Below are positions 9,303 through 18,958 of a DNA stretch of 64,000 nucleotides, in pieces. This DNA is from CAYPNF01 sp964411985 (GTDB lineage: Bacteria > Verrucomicrobiota > Verrucomicrobiia > Limisphaerales > J093): NCBI GenBank assembly GCA_964411985.1, contig CAYPNF010000041.1, positions 1 through 64,000 on the forward strand, in the 5' to 3' direction. Positions within the stretch are counted from its first letter, which is position 1; each line of letters begins with the position of its first letter. Position numbers and translations under genes: made by a program. The notes under the pieces are model-generated. The model searched no databases, was not told the origin of the DNA, and was given only the letters and a program-made list of their open reading frames with translations.

Positions 9303-11234
9303 ATGAACGAGATACGAACTAAGCCTAAAACCATGGAGAGCCGCTTTTCAGCGAACGTCCGCGCTTGCCAGCTTGCTTGTTCGCTTTTGGTTTGCTTCAT
9401 CTTTGCTCTCAACGGTTTCGCAACCAGCAAAGCACCACCCAAAGTCTGGGTGTTCGATGCCAGAGCTCTCCGGAAGGCTGATCTGGCCAACCCTGCGTCC
9501 GCGAGACAGGTATGGGAGGAAATGCATGTCGTATCGTCTCTGCAGGGCCTGGTCAACCGCACCGAGCCCCGCCTGTACGTGCTCTTTTGCAGGGAGTTCG
9601 GGGTCGAGACAGACCGTTTCTGGCTGGACTGGTACCAAAAGGAGGATGGTTGGCTGGCCGCCAGCGAGATGGGCCAGCTCGCGACGCTCGAAGACTGTCT
9701 TCGGGAATTCCGTTCGGCCTACCGTGGCTTAGTGGTCTATGATCCAAAGGTGCCAGCCACCTCCAACCTGGCCGCCACGGTTGCGGGTTGCGATGGACTC
9801 CTCCCGGTGCAGTACAACGATGCCCCGGATTCCCTTTACCGCTTGCTGGTGGAAAAGCTGGGGGTGCCAGTCCATGTTTGGTTGGTGGGCAAGGATGGTT
9901 CCTCCCGTTTTACCGGACAGGGCCTGGTCCCAGATCTGGGCATGGCGTCCTCAGGCAGCGCCAAAATAGATGCGTATCGATGGGCCATAGAAAGGTACCT
10001 CAAGACTGGGCGCTGCGACCCGGCGTTCGTGGGCTATTTTGTGGACTCCTACTGGGTGGGGCATGCCGCTCAGGCGGGCCATGAGATGCATACCCTCTCC
10101 AATCATGACTTTTTTGTCGCCCGCCGGGCCTTCTTTATGGACCTTTCACCGTGGGCTGACGAAGCACCTGTAGACGATCCGCAGCAGCGGTTGGGGCTGG
10201 ATAGGTCGGCCTTCCTCGAGATTCTGGGCTTGATGGCAACCCAACGGCAGGGTGGGATGCTGAAAGTGGGCGGGTTTGTGCCATGGCCGCTGAAGTACAC
10301 TTCATTCGCAGGAGCGGGAAAGCATGAACCCGTGCCAGCGGAGTGGGAGTTCGGGCGGTTGATCAGCCAATACAACGGCTATATGGAGGCGGACGCGGCG
10401 GGTTTGGGTGGGATCAGCAATTCCTCCTTCCACCAACACTATCCACTCCAGCCCAAGTATCGGCAGCCCAATAACCCGCCAGATGAGCGGATTTGGCGAA
10501 CTCGCGGTTTCCTCAGCGAGCAGGGCAAAGTCCAAGCGCGCTTTTACTTGGGACACTACGTGGGAGACTATGACGCTCCCTCCTGGCTCTACAAAGCGGT
10601 GCCGGCGTTCTTCCCGGATTCGGCGCGAGGGAAGGTCCCTTTGGGTTGGGCATTCAACCCCAACCTGGCAGACCGCGCTCCGCAAGCACTGGTCTACGCG
10701 TACCGAAATGCCTCTTCCAATGATTTCTTTATCGCCGGCGATTCAGGAGCCGGTTACCTCAACCCGCGTGCTCTGTCCATCCGACCGGAGTCGGGGCTCC
10801 CCTCAGGGTTGTCTGCCTGGCAGAAGCACTGCCGAGAGTACTTTTCGCGTTGGGACATGCACATCACCGGCTTCGTCCTGGACGGAGCGGCCGGAGCTTC
10901 TACAGACCAGGAGTATGCCATTTATACAGCTTTTAGCGAGAAGGGGATAGGAACACACTACACCCGAAAACCCGAGCTGCGAGCCGGAATCCCCTCCTGT
11001 CGGGAACAGGACCTCCCGGATTCGGTGGAAGAGGCTGCCCAAGTGATTCTGAAAGCGGCTGAAAGGAACCCCAATGAGCCAGGCTTCTTCTGGGCTCGAA
11101 GCATACTGAAGTCTCCCTCCTGGTACGCGAAACTCTCTGAACTCCTGGACAAAGGGCAAAAGCGTCGACCCATCGAAGTCGTCGATCCCTACACGTTCTT
11201 CGGGCTCATCGGAGTTCATACCCGCGAGCCCTAG
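9303..11234 (+). CDS. Secreted GxGYxYP-family protein, putative glycoside hydrolase
   Basis: The 643-residue protein has an N-terminal signal peptide, with the hydrophobic core at about residues 23-40; an ATG at 9333 is an alternative start. It resembles the GxGYxYP family: an N-terminal Rossmann-like part with LQGLVNRTEPRLYV at 80-93, and the name-giving motif in the variant form GAGYLNP at 482-488. Other conserved-looking segments are GYFVDSYWVGHA and FYLGHYVGDYDAPSW. The family is assigned as putative glycoside hydrolases from fold and context, but no reaction is established to my knowledge. It is divergent from mqnD and followed nine bases later by the open frame of a pseudopilin gene. 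Confidence 0.8.
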   Translation: MNEIRTKPKTMESRFSANVRACQLACSLLVCFIFALNGFATSKAPPKVWVFDARALRKADLANPASARQVWEEMHVVSSLQGLVNRTEPRLYVLFCREFGVETDRFWLDWYQKEDGWLAASEMGQLATLEDCLREFRSAYRGLVVYDPKVPATSNLAATVAGCDGLLPVQYNDAPDSLYRLLVEKLGVPVHVWLVGKDGSSRFTGQGLVPDLGMASSGSAKIDAYRWAIERYLKTGRCDPAFVGYFVDSYWVGHAAQAGHEMHTLSNHDFFVARRAFFMDLSPWADEAPVDDPQQRLGLDRSAFLEILGLMATQRQGGMLKVGGFVPWPLKYTSFAGAGKHEPVPAEWEFGRLISQYNGYMEADAAGLGGISNSSFHQHYPLQPKYRQPNNPPDERIWRTRGFLSEQGKVQARFYLGHYVGDYDAPSWLYKAVPAFFPDSARGKVPLGWAFNPNLADRAPQALVYAYRNASSNDFFIAGDSGAGYLNPRALSIRPESGLPSGLSAWQKHCREYFSRWDMHITGFVLDGAAGASTDQEYAIYTAFSEKGIGTHYTRKPELRAGIPSCREQDLPDSVEEAAQVILKAAERNPNEPGFFWARSILKSPSWYAKLSELLDKGQKRRPIEVVDPYTFFGLIGVHTREP

Positions 11235-11287
11235 TCGCCCTTGTGCGTCGAAAAGACCAGTTGTCCGAAATCGAGAACCGCGCTAGG

Positions 11288-12154
11288 ATGGCCTCTGTGA
11301 AAACACGCAATACCAAGTCAGGTTTTACCCTTATCGAACTTCTCGTGGTGATCGCCATCATCGCGATTCTCGCAGGCATGCTCTTGCCCGCTCTCGCCAA
11401 AGCCAAAACCAAGGCCCAGGGGATCATGTGCATGAACAACGGCAAGCAGTTGATGCTTGCCTGGAATATGTATGCCGGGGACAACAAGGAAAGAGTGGCC
11501 AACAATTTCGGCGTGGATGAGACCAAAGCCGAAGTCACCGCGAAAACCTACCGGAATTGGGTCAACAACAGCATGGACTGGACGATCGCCAACTACGTCA
11601 CCAACCTGGATCTGATCCGGAACGGGCAGCTGGGACCCTACGTGGGCGGCGCTATCAACGCCTACACCTGTCCCGCCGACAAGTACGTCAGCGAAGTCCA
11701 ACGCAAGGCGGGCATGAGTCGCCGGCCGCGAAGCTTCTCCATGAACGCGTTCGTGGGTGCCTTCAACAACGACCCCAACGACCCTGCCTCAAAGGGGATG
11801 AATCACTTCGAGACTGCCTATCGACAGTTCCTCAAGACCACTGATATTCCGCAACCGGCGAACATATACATCACTTTGGACGAACACCCGAACTGCATCA
11901 ACGACGGCTACTTCCTCAATACCACGGGCAACGCCAACGCTTGGGGCGACTCGCCCGCGACATACCACAACGGCGCCTGCGGTTTTTCGTTCGCGGATGG
12001 CCACTCCGAAATTCATAAATGGAAAGGCGCTTGGCTCGGCGCGAAAATGATCAGTACCATCCCCTACAACTACTCCGGGGGGCCGACATTTGACGCCATG
12101 GGCAAACGCGATTTCCAGTGGCTCTGGGAACGCACGAGTGTCACGGTCAAGTAA
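11288..12154 (+). CDS. Type II pseudopilin-like secreted protein with FADGH tail
   Basis: The protein of 288 residues begins with the prepilin signature SGFTLIELLVVIAIIAILAGMLLPAL (shown here only by its FTLIELLVVIAII core), with the peptidase site between Gly and Phe and methylation Glu at +5. The C-terminus carries the H-x9-DG pattern YHNGACGFSFADGHSE, typical of a large expanded family in Verrucomicrobia and Planctomycetes. The ATG at 11288 is chosen over GTG 11243, because a short charged leader is normal. No pilus or secretion assembly genes are nearby. The role of these expanded families is unknown; they are presumably surface or periplasmic. Confidence 0.9.
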   Translation: MASVKTRNTKSGFTLIELLVVIAIIAILAGMLLPALAKAKTKAQGIMCMNNGKQLMLAWNMYAGDNKERVANNFGVDETKAEVTAKTYRNWVNNSMDWTIANYVTNLDLIRNGQLGPYVGGAINAYTCPADKYVSEVQRKAGMSRRPRSFSMNAFVGAFNNDPNDPASKGMNHFETAYRQFLKTTDIPQPANIYITLDEHPNCINDGYFLNTTGNANAWGDSPATYHNGACGFSFADGHSEIHKWKGAWLGAKMISTIPYNYSGGPTFDAMGKRDFQWLWERTSVTVK

Positions 12155-12175
12155 ACTGCGAGTCGTCGCGCTCGT

Positions 12176-14986
12176 TCACTTCACAACGCGGACACGGTAG
12201 AACCGGGCTGCTCGATCCGGATTGGGCAGAGCAGCCATGGAGCGGGTGGAGCGTACTGGAGCACTGGCCGGAGTGATGGGAGTGAACTCGAAAGGTTTGG
12301 CCAAGCTTTCTGTTGCCTCGACCACGTATCGTCGACCCGGAACCGTGTTCCACGTTAAGCGGATCGAAGTGTCGGGCAGCGTGTCCAGAGTTACCTGAAA
12401 CCCGGAAGCTGGATCAAGGGGATCGGTACCCATCTGGACCTCGATCACGTCAGGATATCCATCTTCATCCCGATCCAGTGGCGGGACCAGCCGCAAGCTG
12501 ACCGGGCTGAGCTTGGATGGTTCAAAACCTCCCCCAGCGAGTTTGGATCCGAGGTACCCGCGGTCCAGCCAGACCGCACGGCTGACCGGGCTGTTCGTAC
12601 CCAAGCTGCGGACTACCACTCCGCCAACGTTCACCCGGGATCCTTCCTCCAACCCCAGCGCATCCATGGGTAACGCAACTCGGATCGTCGATGCATCGGT
12701 TCCGCCAGGTATCTGGGCCAACTGCTGAATCCAACCACCCGGGAGGTCAGGGAAATGATCTGCCAGAAGGAAAGCACCCTGCCCCAAAGCTAAGGCAGTC
12801 CCTGGCGCGGGATACTCAACGCTGTTCATTCCCGCTAAATTGGTGCGTGCCGAACTCCGAATCGGACCATCGGCCTGAGCATCCCCCAAGAGCAGGCCAA
12901 CGGTAGGCCGAAAACCCTCAAACTCCAAGTTCTCCAACCAATCCAATCCATCCACGCCCTCACCATCGGGATCCACCAAGCCATTCCCTAATCCAGACAA
13001 GTTGGTGACTCCAGGAGCCTGCTGCCCCTGCAGAAACACGGCTACCGTGGCATCGCCGTAAATCATCACCGAAGAGAACTCCAGGTAGAGGCTGCCGTAG
13101 TCGTACGTAACCCGAAGCCCCCCCAGGTTGGACACCTCTCCTGCAACGGCTGGCACGGGAGGGTCACTCATGGCTTGGTCAGGCTCCTGACTCGGCGGCG
13201 GGAGTTCAGCGGTGGGTTCCGATTGGACCCAGGTGGGAGTACTCCAGTTGACGGGAACCTCAACGTCAGGCGGCGGGGTTCGCCGATAAACCATCGAATC
13301 CAATACCTTGCCAAGGGGGGAGATCGCCGAAAGTCGGAGTTCATCCCGAGTCACGTTGACTCGAGTCACGTGATGCGCGGAAAGGAAAGTCGCACTGGCG
13401 GGATCCGGGCCCAACCAGGACATCCCGTAGAGGGGACCGCCGCCCCCTCCGCTCACGATAAAATTCGCCCCATGGACCGGCTTGAATCGCTCGAAATTGT
13501 GGTCATGCGCGGTGAAGACCATCTGAACACCATGCCGCCGGATCAACGGCACCAGCAACCTCGCCACGTCTACGGAATCAAGCGTGGAATCGTAGTTGTA
13601 ATCGGCGTAGCGGTGCCCTCCTGAGTTGCGCAACGGGTGGTGCAGCAGCAGGAACTTCCACGGCTTCTGGCTTTGCGCGAGGTCCTTTTCGAGCCAGGCC
13701 ATCTGAGGCGCGTCAGCCTTGAGAGCAAGGTGGGAGTACTGCAACGAAACGTACAGGCAGCTGAAATGAGCCTCCCCGGCGTCGAAGGAGTAATACGACT
13801 CGGGCGAAGTGCCCTCCCTTGCCAGCACATCTGCAGGGACATCGTTCGTGGGGAGCACGAAGTCGCTGTAGTAGACCGGAAGTCCGCCATACATCGATTC
13901 GTGATTCCCGACGATACTGAAAGTCGGAACCCGCTGCATGAGCCGGTGATAAACACTAAAGAAGCGCAGATCCTGTTTTGCCTCAAGATAGTATGGGTAA
14001 ACAAGATCTCCCAGGAAGACCACCAGATCCGGGTTGGTTTGGTCCATGACTCGGGCGAGCGCATACTGCGAGGGGGAGCCACCCCCCATGTCACCCGTCA
14101 CGACAAAGGTGATCGGACCTGACTCTGCGAAAGTGCGAAAAACGGTCCACGGGCTCGTCGCAACCACCTGCCCGGTTGAACAAAGGGCGGCGTAGGAATA
14201 GGCCGTTCCGGGCTGCAAATGGGTCAGGGGAACGTCATGGAAGAGCTTCGGGGCTGCGTCAAGAAACTCCACCAGCGGCTGTCCCTCCTGCCGATACTGA
14301 AGGCGTGTCTCCACGGGGAAGGGAGTCCTCCAGACCACATGAGCCGAGGTGCTGGTCACGTTCTGAAGATAGGGACCGCGCACGAAGTTGGCCCGCAACT
14401 CCGGCACGAAACGCATGCTGGAGGAGGCCGGGCCCGGAAGATGCCATTGGAAGGCAAGAACGTTGCGCGCTGGGCGGAGAAGGGCGGCGAAGGGGGTGAG
14501 ATCAATCATCTCAGCACCACTGTTGGTGCGGTAGGATCCCGTTTGCGTAAAGGGAATCGGTGCGCCAGGCAGCCCGGGAAGGTTTCGCCTAGCCACCTCG
14601 GTACCGTTCAGGTAAGCCACATAGCCGCCATCATAATCCACTCTCAGGGTCAGCCAGCAAAGGTTGGTGCCCAGGTCCCAGGAGAAGACTCGCCTCAGAT
14701 AGACCGAATTGAAAACAGCACCCAGTTCGTTCTGAATGATCGTGGCCTCCGGATAGCTCGCGAAGCCAAAGCCAAAACCGGACTCGCCCTTGCTCCAGGC
14801 TACGTCGTCAAAACCGTCCCGCGTCCACTCCCCTGGTTCAGCCGAAGGTTCGGCAAACCCTCTCAGGTAGCTCCAGGACTCGCCAACGGCAACCAACGCT
14901 GAATCCTGGGCCGTTAAGACCGGAGCCTCATGGAGTACCACTCCAACGAGACAGATCAACAAGAGCTTCTGCAGAAAGCTACACAT
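12176..14986 (-). CDS. Secreted purple-acid-phosphatase-like metallophosphoesterase, multidomain
   Basis: About 936 residues, with a signal peptide ending near LTAQ. An N-terminal beta domain (about 30-220) precedes an Fn3-like purple acid phosphatase N-domain (GPYLQNVTSTSAHVVWRT). The metallophosphoesterase core follows, with the metal-binding motifs TGDMGGG, FLGDLVYP, GNHES, LLLHHP and TAHDHNFER. A beta-rich region follows the core, then a DRDEDGYPDVIE calcium-loop-like segment, and a final module of about 70 residues ending RFYRVRVVK that also occurs on the beta-helix protein at 34490-36520. The ATG at 14986 gives a better signal peptide than TTG 15034. It probably hydrolyses phosphate esters outside the cytoplasm; the substrate is unknown. 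Confidence 0.85.
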   Translation of the reverse strand: MCSFLQKLLLICLVGVVLHEAPVLTAQDSALVAVGESWSYLRGFAEPSAEPGEWTRDGFDDVAWSKGESGFGFGFASYPEATIIQNELGAVFNSVYLRRVFSWDLGTNLCWLTLRVDYDGGYVAYLNGTEVARRNLPGLPGAPIPFTQTGSYRTNSGAEMIDLTPFAALLRPARNVLAFQWHLPGPASSSMRFVPELRANFVRGPYLQNVTSTSAHVVWRTPFPVETRLQYRQEGQPLVEFLDAAPKLFHDVPLTHLQPGTAYSYAALCSTGQVVATSPWTVFRTFAESGPITFVVTGDMGGGSPSQYALARVMDQTNPDLVVFLGDLVYPYYLEAKQDLRFFSVYHRLMQRVPTFSIVGNHESMYGGLPVYYSDFVLPTNDVPADVLAREGTSPESYYSFDAGEAHFSCLYVSLQYSHLALKADAPQMAWLEKDLAQSQKPWKFLLLHHPLRNSGGHRYADYNYDSTLDSVDVARLLVPLIRRHGVQMVFTAHDHNFERFKPVHGANFIVSGGGGGPLYGMSWLGPDPASATFLSAHHVTRVNVTRDELRLSAISPLGKVLDSMVYRRTPPPDVEVPVNWSTPTWVQSEPTAELPPPSQEPDQAMSDPPVPAVAGEVSNLGGLRVTYDYGSLYLEFSSVMIYGDATVAVFLQGQQAPGVTNLSGLGNGLVDPDGEGVDGLDWLENLEFEGFRPTVGLLLGDAQADGPIRSSARTNLAGMNSVEYPAPGTALALGQGAFLLADHFPDLPGGWIQQLAQIPGGTDASTIRVALPMDALGLEEGSRVNVGGVVVRSLGTNSPVSRAVWLDRGYLGSKLAGGGFEPSKLSPVSLRLVPPLDRDEDGYPDVIEVQMGTDPLDPASGFQVTLDTLPDTSIRLTWNTVPGRRYVVEATESLAKPFEFTPITPASAPVRSTRSMAALPNPDRAARFYRVRVVK

Positions 14987-15150
14987 CACAGTTAATGGTT
15001 TCGGCAGGGTAAGCGAGTTGGATTCACGGTGCAAGGGGATGGGCTCGAAGGTTTCTTAAGATTTTCCACGAGCTGTGAAGAGCCAAGGGTAAAGGGATTC
15101 GCTCCGATCCACGCCAAAACAGCTTGGCTTCCTGGCTGAGAGAGCGTATA

Positions 15151-15182
15151 TAAAAAATGCGCCGACCCGAAAGCCGGCGCAT
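15151..15182 (-). terminator. Rho-independent terminator of the htrA-like gene
   Basis: On the minus strand an 8-bp stem (ATGCGCCG / CGGCGCAT, loop of ten) at 15157-15182 is followed by a run of T at 15152-15157. It lies 24 bases downstream of the protease stop codon. Confidence 0.88.
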
Positions 15183-15205
15183 GATCTCTTGGACTAGCGG
15201 GGAGG

Positions 15206-16684
15206 CTAATCGCCGGTGTCCTTGAGAACGACCAGTTTGCTCACCCCCTGACTGATGAGGGTGACGAGGACTCCCTTCTTTAGGTCCGCCTCTTTCAGGG
15301 CGGCCTTGTACTCCCGGAGAGTCTTGGTTGGATTCTGATTGATCTCGGTAATGAGATCACCCTTTTGTATGCCCTTACGCTGTGCCAGGGCACCTTCTTC
15401 CACGCTGGTTACCAACATACCCTCACCCACCTCAACTCCGAACTCCTTGGCAAGCTCCTTGGTCATCGGCTTGACCGAAAACCCAAAATCTTCACTGGTG
15501 GTCTCAGTGGACTCCACCGGACTTCTGGTTTCGGTCGCCTGATCCTCGGGCCAGGCATCGGTCTTCACTTTCACTTTCACGGACTTGTCCTTGCGGACCA
15601 CATCCAAGACTACCGTACTCCCGACCTTTTTCGACCGAACCTCGTTGCGGAGCATCTGAGAAGTCCCCACCGGGCGACCGTCAACCGAGGTAATCACATC
15701 CCCCAGCTTCAGTTCAGAATTGGCGGCGGGTCCGTCTTTGCGAATGCCCCTCACCACCACGCCCTCTTCCACCCCCTTCACCATGTCCTTGATGTCGAGG
15801 TCCTCGCTCAAAGCACGGATCTCAAGCCCCAGCCAGGCTCGCACATACTTTCCATCCGCAATCAATGCGTCGCCCACCTCCCGTGCCATGCTGGAGGGTA
15901 TGGCGAAACCGATCCCGGTGTTCATCCCCCGAATCAAGGTGTTGATGCCGATGACCTCGCCGTCAATGTTGACGAGGGGACCGCCGCTGTTTCCGGGGTT
16001 GATGCTGGCATCGGTCTGAACGAAATCCTGGTCCATCGACGGATCTAGGATAATGCCGGATCTCCCTTTGGCGCTCACGTGACCGAAAGTGATGCTATAG
16101 TCGAGGTCGAAGGGAGCTCCGATCGCGATCGCAAACTCGCCCACCTTCACCTTCTGCGCGTCCGCGAACTTAGCCGCAGGAAGCCCTTCGGCATCGATCT
16201 TCAACACCGCGAGGTCGGACATCATGTCGATGCCCTTCACCACCGCGTCGTAGACCTTGCGATTCTGGAGTCGAACACGAATCTTCTCGGCATTCCTCAC
16301 CACGTGACCATTAGTGAGGATGTAACCATCTTCGCGAACGATGACCCCGGATCCTTGCCCATCGAAAACCCGCGGGTGGTTGCGGGGAACTTTGGTACTC
16401 TCCTTCTTCTGTCTCTCTTCAAGCTGTTTCCGCATCTGCGGGGGAAGCCAATCCCAAAGCGGACTATTCTCGTCCGCCGTGTCAAAGTCGATCTTGCGCG
16501 CCACACTAATGACCACCACAGATGGAGTCACTTTATCGGCAACATCGATGAAGGCTTGATTGAGTTGGCGAGCTAGTTCAGCGGGGCCGGAAGCAGCCTG
16601 GACCACAGTGGCTGCCCCCAGCAGGCCTACCACCAGGTATCCGAGCAGCGACGACCTCGTATTTTGTTTACCATTCATGCGCAT
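15206..16684 (-). CDS. htrA: HtrA/Deg-family serine protease with two PDZ domains
   Basis: The 492-residue periplasmic protease has a signal peptide of about 31 residues and the trypsin-like triad His127 (ILTNGHVV), Asp157 (MSDLAVLKID) and Ser233 (GNSGGP). Two PDZ domains follow at about 290-380 and 400-490; the second begins FGFSVKPMTKELAKEFGVEV. HtrA proteases degrade or chaperone damaged exported proteins. ATG 16684 is chosen because an AAGAAG element lies just upstream and the signal peptide follows directly; the ATG at 16831 would add a cysteine-rich leader without family support. The gene ends in a clear terminator. Confidence 0.95.
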   Translation of the reverse strand: MRMNGKQNTRSSLLGYLVVGLLGAATVVQAASGPAELARQLNQAFIDVADKVTPSVVVISVARKIDFDTADENSPLWDWLPPQMRKQLEERQKKESTKVPRNHPRVFDGQGSGVIVREDGYILTNGHVVRNAEKIRVRLQNRKVYDAVVKGIDMMSDLAVLKIDAEGLPAAKFADAQKVKVGEFAIAIGAPFDLDYSITFGHVSAKGRSGIILDPSMDQDFVQTDASINPGNSGGPLVNIDGEVIGINTLIRGMNTGIGFAIPSSMAREVGDALIADGKYVRAWLGLEIRALSEDLDIKDMVKGVEEGVVVRGIRKDGPAANSELKLGDVITSVDGRPVGTSQMLRNEVRSKKVGSTVVLDVVRKDKSVKVKVKTDAWPEDQATETRSPVESTETTSEDFGFSVKPMTKELAKEFGVEVGEGMLVTSVEEGALAQRKGIQKGDLITEINQNPTKTLREYKAALKEADLKKGVLVTLISQGVSKLVVLKDTGD

Positions 16685-16887
16685 AAACTTCTTATGGACA
16701 GCCCGGAGACGCCGGCAATCTTTGCCCTCGAGGACAGTTCGGCAGCAACCGATGCACCCATACATCAGATGCTTAGAAGCGGATCTCGCGAAAGCGTTCA
16801 AACTCCACCGTCGCGAAAAACGTCCTTCCACTTGTTGACGACCCGATGTCCGGCCGATAGGATCCCCTCCGCGTAGGACCCATAGAA

Positions 16888-17616
16888 ATGCTGGAAGCCA
16901 TCGAAAAACTACTCATCCTGCAAGACCGGGATCGAAGAATCGCCCAAGTGCGGTCGGAACTGAACGCCGTTCTCCCCCAGAGGGTGACAGCCAACAACCG
17001 GAACGAGAAAGCGAAAGCTGAACTCGAGACGGCCAAGGTTGCCGTACGCCAATTGGAGAGTGACCGCAAGAAACTGGAATTGGACGTCGAGGCGCAGAAG
17101 CAACTCATTGACAAGTATTCCCTCCAGCAGTTTCAGACCAAGAAGAACGACGAATACAAGGCTTTAGCGCACGAGATTGTCGGATGTAAGGCCCTGATCA
17201 CCAAACTCGACGACCAGCAATTGGAGCTGATGGAGAAGATCGAGGCAGGCCAGAAACAGGTCGCCGAGAAGTCGAGGATCCTGGACGAAGTCAATCGCGA
17301 TGCTGCCCAACTCCTTGCTAGCCTGGCGGCTCGTGAAAAGGAGCTGCAGCAACGCTTGTCGGAACTGGAATCCAACCGGGGAGCTCTCCTGGCCGCCGTA
17401 GAGGCGTCGGTGCTGCAAAAATATGATCGAATGCGCAAGTCCAAGGGAGACAGAGTCTTGGTGGGTATTGATCACGGTGCCTGCGGGGGATGTCACATGA
17501 AACTGCCGACCCAGGTGTTGATCTCCTGCCAGGCGGCGCAGGAAGTGATTACCTGCATCAACTGCGGTCGCATCCTTTATTTTACTCCGGAAATGGATCT
17601 GGCGAGTGCAGATTAG
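16888..17616 (+). CDS. Coiled-coil protein with C4-type zinc ribbon
   Basis: The 242-residue protein is a long heptad-rich coiled coil (about residues 5-180) followed by a zinc ribbon with two CxxC pairs, CGGC and CINC, about 25 residues apart. This matches the conserved bacterial family often called DUF164/CdsZ-like, related to the flagellar and type III secretion adaptor described in Chlamydia. The exact role is not established. It sits 62 bases upstream of the RNase P RNA. Confidence 0.88.
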   Translation: MLEAIEKLLILQDRDRRIAQVRSELNAVLPQRVTANNRNEKAKAELETAKVAVRQLESDRKKLELDVEAQKQLIDKYSLQQFQTKKNDEYKALAHEIVGCKALITKLDDQQLELMEKIEAGQKQVAEKSRILDEVNRDAAQLLASLAAREKELQQRLSELESNRGALLAAVEASVLQKYDRMRKSKGDRVLVGIDHGACGGCHMKLPTQVLISCQAAQEVITCINCGRILYFTPEMDLASAD

Positions 17617-17678
17617 TTGCGGGATTCGGCTGCGGAAGACCGCTTGTGAGTTTGCAGGAACAAGGTTAGTCTCCTTTT

Positions 17679-18063
17679 TCCGCGGAAGGGCGGAGGTTCG
17701 CTTGGGGCGAAAGCTTCAAGAGGAAAGTCCGAACACCATAGGGCGCGATGCCGCGTAACCTCCAGCGACAGCTTGGGGATACACGCGGGAGCGGCACTTC
17801 AAGGTGCCGTGACGGATAGTGCCACAGAAAACAAACCGCCAGGCGTAAGCTTGGTAAGGGTGAAAAGGTGGGGTAAGAGCCCACCGCCTCCAGCGCAAGC
17901 TGGAGGGCACGGAAAACCCCATCGGGTGCAAGGCCAAATAGAGGACCCAGGCGCGGCCCGCGCCGCGGCGCAAGCCAAGTCCCGGGTAAGGCCGCTGAGA
18001 GAAATGAGCCTCTCCGTTCCGCAAGGAGCGAAGACAGAATTCGGCTTACAGCCCTTCCGCGGA
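17679..18063 (+). ncRNA. rnpB: RNase P RNA component, bacterial type A
   Basis: The 5' segment 17679-17691 pairs perfectly over 13 bases with 18051-18063, forming helix P1. Inside lie the conserved core signatures: GAGGAAAGTCCGAACACC after the P1-P3 region, CACAGAAA near 17822, a GGTGAAAAGGTG stretch with GTAAGAGCCCACC, and the 3' P4 strand AGACAGAATTCGGCTTACAG. The length of about 385 nt is usual for a type A RNA. This RNA is the catalytic subunit that trims tRNA 5' leaders. The open frames across it are accidental. Confidence 0.97.
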
Positions 18064-18122
18064 GCTGGGGGATTCAAAGCGAAATCCCTTGCGCAGAAGG
18101 TATCTATCATTAACCTTGCTAC

Positions 18123-18941
18123 GTGTTCGGGTTAACTGACCGAAACTATTTTGCTATGGCAGTCGCGGTGTACTTTCTCAGTACACTCTACTCTGTATTT
18201 CTTTGGAGGCGTGGATTCCGCGACGATGACCGCGTAAGTTACCTGTTGATGCTAATGGGGATGATCCTCCATACCGGAGCTATGGTGAAAAGGGGGTTTT
18301 CCTTCAGCCGCTGTCCGGTAAACAACCTGTACGAGGCCACTATTTTCGCCCTTTGGGCAATTGTCGCTGCCTATCTAGTCTTCGGAATCTGGAGGAGGTT
18401 GCGGTTCGTCGGTGCTTTTGTCGCGCCGCTCGTTTTGGCTTTGGGGATTTTTGCCCTCATGCCCGCCTTGGATATCCAAGATCCCGCCGCGAAGGTCAAT
18501 CCCGCCGTCAGTGTCCACGCCGCGATCGTCCTTTTGGCCTACGGCGCTTACGGTCTAAGTTCGGTGGCTGCCCTGATGTACCTCACCGAGGAAAGGAACC
18601 TGAAGCTACGAAAGGTATGGATCGTTCTCTCTCGCTTGCCCTCGATCACCAGGCTGGAGGTGGTGATGCATCGCGCCCTGCTGGCAGGGTTCGGTTTGCT
18701 CTCCGTCGGCCTGGCTCTCGGAGTCGTGGGTCTCTTCCACGAGAAGAAAGTGCTATGGACGAGCGACCCGAAGCTGAACTGGTCGTTGTTCGTTTGGTGT
18801 TTCTACCTGGCGCTGATCTTGTTGCGTAAGCGAATCTGGCTGTCCGGCCGACGCGTCGCCTGGAGTTCCATCGTCGGTTTTGGATTCATCATCACCACTT
18901 TCTGGGGCTTCAACCTCCTCTCCTCCATTCACCATCCCTGA
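18123..18941 (+). CDS. CcsA/ResC/HemX-type cytochrome c assembly membrane protein
   Basis: The 272-residue protein has about eight membrane segments. A CPVNNLYEA segment matches the P-x-x-NLYE motif of CcsA/ResC-like proteins, and SDPKLNWSLFVW aligns with the DPKE-W-x-L part of their tryptophan-rich haem-handling motif, but the preceding W-G-x-Y-W half is missing. The family handles haem for c-type cytochrome maturation; HemX-like members next to hemA have been linked to glutamyl-tRNA reductase levels. A GTG at 18123 or an ATG at 18156 may be the start. hemA follows after 17 bases, suggesting one operon. Confidence 0.8.
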   Translation: MFGLTDRNYFAMAVAVYFLSTLYSVFLWRRGFRDDDRVSYLLMLMGMILHTGAMVKRGFSFSRCPVNNLYEATIFALWAIVAAYLVFGIWRRLRFVGAFVAPLVLALGIFALMPALDIQDPAAKVNPAVSVHAAIVLLAYGAYGLSSVAALMYLTEERNLKLRKVWIVLSRLPSITRLEVVMHRALLAGFGLLSVGLALGVVGLFHEKKVLWTSDPKLNWSLFVWCFYLALILLRKRIWLSGRRVAWSSIVGFGFIITTFWGFNLLSSIHHP

Positions 18942-18958
18942 GCATCCCTCCCTCAGCC

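Noticed and set aside
17716..18135. Open frames on both strands over the RNase P RNA
   Set aside because: The RNA core motifs and the 13-bp P1 helix explain this region.
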